Positions 48,007 through 49,114 of a DNA stretch of 49,114 bases are shown here, piece by piece. The stretch spans positions 1 through 49,114 of IMG/VR virus record IMGVR_UViG_3300038549_000056. One strand, given 5' to 3'. The number at the start of each line of letters is the position of its first letter. Within the stretch, counting starts at the first letter, position 1. The position numbers and the translations under genes are program-made. The stretch is from a virus. The notes under the pieces were generated by a model. The model made no database searches. It was not told the DNA's origin and worked only from the letters and a program-made list of their open reading frames with translations.

Positions 48007-49114
48007 TACGTCTCCTTTTCTGTGGGTGTTACATCGATGACCTCGCCGTCCTCGATTACGATGCCCTCGCCGTCTTTACCTACCTGCTCCAGCCACACCT
48101 GAACCCCAAGTCGCGTCGCCTCGTCTTTGAGCAGCGCGAGTGATTCGGCATCGAGTCGTGAGCCGTCTCGAACGAGCATTGCGCGCAGCTTCGGGTTGAG
48201 CGTGGCACCAATTGCAACCGAGACGCGCAACTGCTCTGATTGCGAGCTCTGCTCGAACGGCAGACCGCCGAAGGTCACACCCTCGTCGGTGAACGCGAGC
48301 CCCGTGACCGGAAACTTCACCGCGGCGAGCTCGGCCGCCTTCTTCTCGTCGATCGAGGCGATCTCGTCGTCGAGCTCCTTTGCCTCGATCTCGGCCTGCT
48401 CCAGATCCCGGGCGAGCTCGAGCCGGGCCTTCTTCTGGCGCACTCGCTCATTCACTGCCTCGACCTGGCGCAGCTTGGCGGGGATCTCCTGAAGATCTGG
48501 ATCGACGAGTTGCTCCACTTCAACCTTGAGGGCGGCGCCTTGGACGCGGAGGGTCTCGCGTGCCGCCTGCGTGTTCTTGAGCCGCTCTTGCAGATCCGCG
48601 ATCGCGTCTTCGAGCCGGGCCACCTCGTCGCTCTCGCGGCGGAACCTGGCGCGGACCTGGTCGAGCTCCATGCGCTTGCGAGCATTGACCGCGTGGATAT
48701 CCGATCTCCGCTGCTGCTCAGCGAGGAGATCCGCGCTGCTCGTCGGCTCGTCCGGTGCCTCGACCTCCGGGATCGCGGCAAGCCGAGTCCGGAGCTGTAT
48801 CACTTGGCGATTGGCACCCGTGCGCGCCTCATATGCGGTCTGACGTTGACCGTCGAGCGCTGAGAAGTCGACGCCAGCGAGGGCGCGCAGGGTCTCCGCC
48901 TGGCTCTTTGGCTGGAGATCGAGGAAGGCCAGCGGATCGAAGCTGAGCCGGCCGATCAGATCATCGAGGCGCGTCTGCGGCTTCTTGACGTGAACGCCTT
49001 CCTTGGTGGTGACCTTGAGCGAAGAGTCGCCCTCCGCCGTCCAGCGGCGCTCGACCACCAGATCATCGTCGAGCTCGACGCGCACGATGGCGTTGCTCTC
49101 GCCGCGACGGACTG
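48006..49114 (-). CDS. Rad50/RecF/SMC-like ATPase, C-terminal part
   Basis: Continuation of the gene that starts at 299 on the other side of the junction. It holds the coiled-coil arms (long Glu/Arg/Gln helices around 48300-48850) and the C-terminal ATPase half: signature SSQSEQLRVSVAI and a Walker B/D-loop region LRAMLVRDGSRLDAESLALL. Full length is about 426 residues, short for SMC proteins but usual for phage versions, so the coiled coil is brief. It would work on DNA ends with the YqaJ nuclease and RecT. Confidence 0.9.
   Translation of the reverse strand, partial: VRRGESNAIVRVELDDDLVVERRWTAEGDSSLKVTTKEGVHVKKPQTRLDDLIGRLSFDPLAFLDLQPKSQAETLRALAGVDFSALDGQRQTAYEARTGANRQVIQLRTRLAAIPEVEAPDEPTSSADLLAEQQRRSDIHAVNARKRMELDQVRARFRRESDEVARLEDAIADLQERLKNTQAARETLRVQGAALKVEVEQLVDPDLQEIPAKLRQVEAVNERVRQKKARLELARDLEQAEIEAKELDDEIASIDEKKAAELAAVKFPVTGLAFTDEGVTFGGLPFEQSSQSEQLRVSVAIGATLNPKLRAMLVRDGSRLDAESLALLKDEATRLGVQVWLEQVGKDGEGIVIEDGEVIDVTPTEKET
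48988..49114. repeat. Terminal redundancy, right copy
   Basis: Identical to positions 1-127; see the left copy. Removing one copy gives the circular genome. Confidence 0.95.

Noticed and set aside
1-49114. CRISPR arrays, rRNA or insertion sequences
   Set aside because: No regularly spaced repeats with unique spacers, no rRNA-like sequence, and no transposase genes with terminal inverted repeats were seen.

Overview
The window is one complete, circular temperate phage genome of about 48,987 bp, written out linearly. Its first and last 127 bases are identical, and one ATPase gene runs across the junction. The DNA is GC-rich, and genes are packed with 1-, 4- or 8-base overlaps, mostly with good AGGAGG-type ribosome sites. 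Sheath, tube, tape measure, gp25-like wedge, J-like and hub/spike genes make it a contractile-tailed (myovirus-type) phage. A tyrosine integrase beside a 3' tRNA-Asn fragment makes it temperate. The host is a Gram-negative bacterium, judged from lipoprotein and spanin-like genes. A secreted-type PLD protein with Cys/Asp-rich calcium repeats hints at a myxobacterium-like (former Deltaproteobacteria) host, but this is only an inference.

Layout. (a) Minus strand, 4758 leftwards through position 1 and on from 49114 to 42390: an early operon. Small zinc-finger-type and unknown proteins come first, then an intrinsic terminator, then YqaJ-type exonuclease, RecT annealase, Rad50/RecF-like ATPase, a large ParB-like zinc protein, about nine small genes, an excisionase-like HTH gene and the integrase. 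(b) 4.75-6.5 kb: the lysogeny switch. It has two divergent small HTH regulators, a lipoprotein gene between the switch and the early operon, and five copies of an ATGC-N6-GCAT operator at two control regions. (c) 6.5-11.3 kb: small genes, a structured tandem duplication, an initiator-like tRNA, a replication-initiator-like gene that contains an iteron cluster (probable origin), and a RuvC-like resolvase. (d) 11.3-37.1 kb, plus strand: terminase, portal, head protein fused to an ADP-ribosyltransferase, protease/scaffold, capsid, connectors, sheath, tube, frameshifted tail chaperone, tape measure, baseplate, fibres and lysis genes. Three minus-strand genes interrupt it. (e) 37.1-42.1 kb: accessory cargo next to attP: an MmeI-like single-chain type IIG restriction-modification enzyme, a membrane protein and the PLD protein.

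How it works together: the operators let a repressor shut the leftward (recombination, integration) and rightward promoters. On induction the early arm supplies excision and RecT-type recombination and the rightward arm supplies replication and Holliday-junction resolution, then particles and lysis. The most unusual items are the initiator-like tRNA, the iterons inside the replication gene, the virion-linked ADP-ribosyltransferase fusion, one ~50-residue module present in three different virion proteins, the duplicated structured element at 7.1-7.4 kb, and the restriction-modification/membrane-protein cargo.
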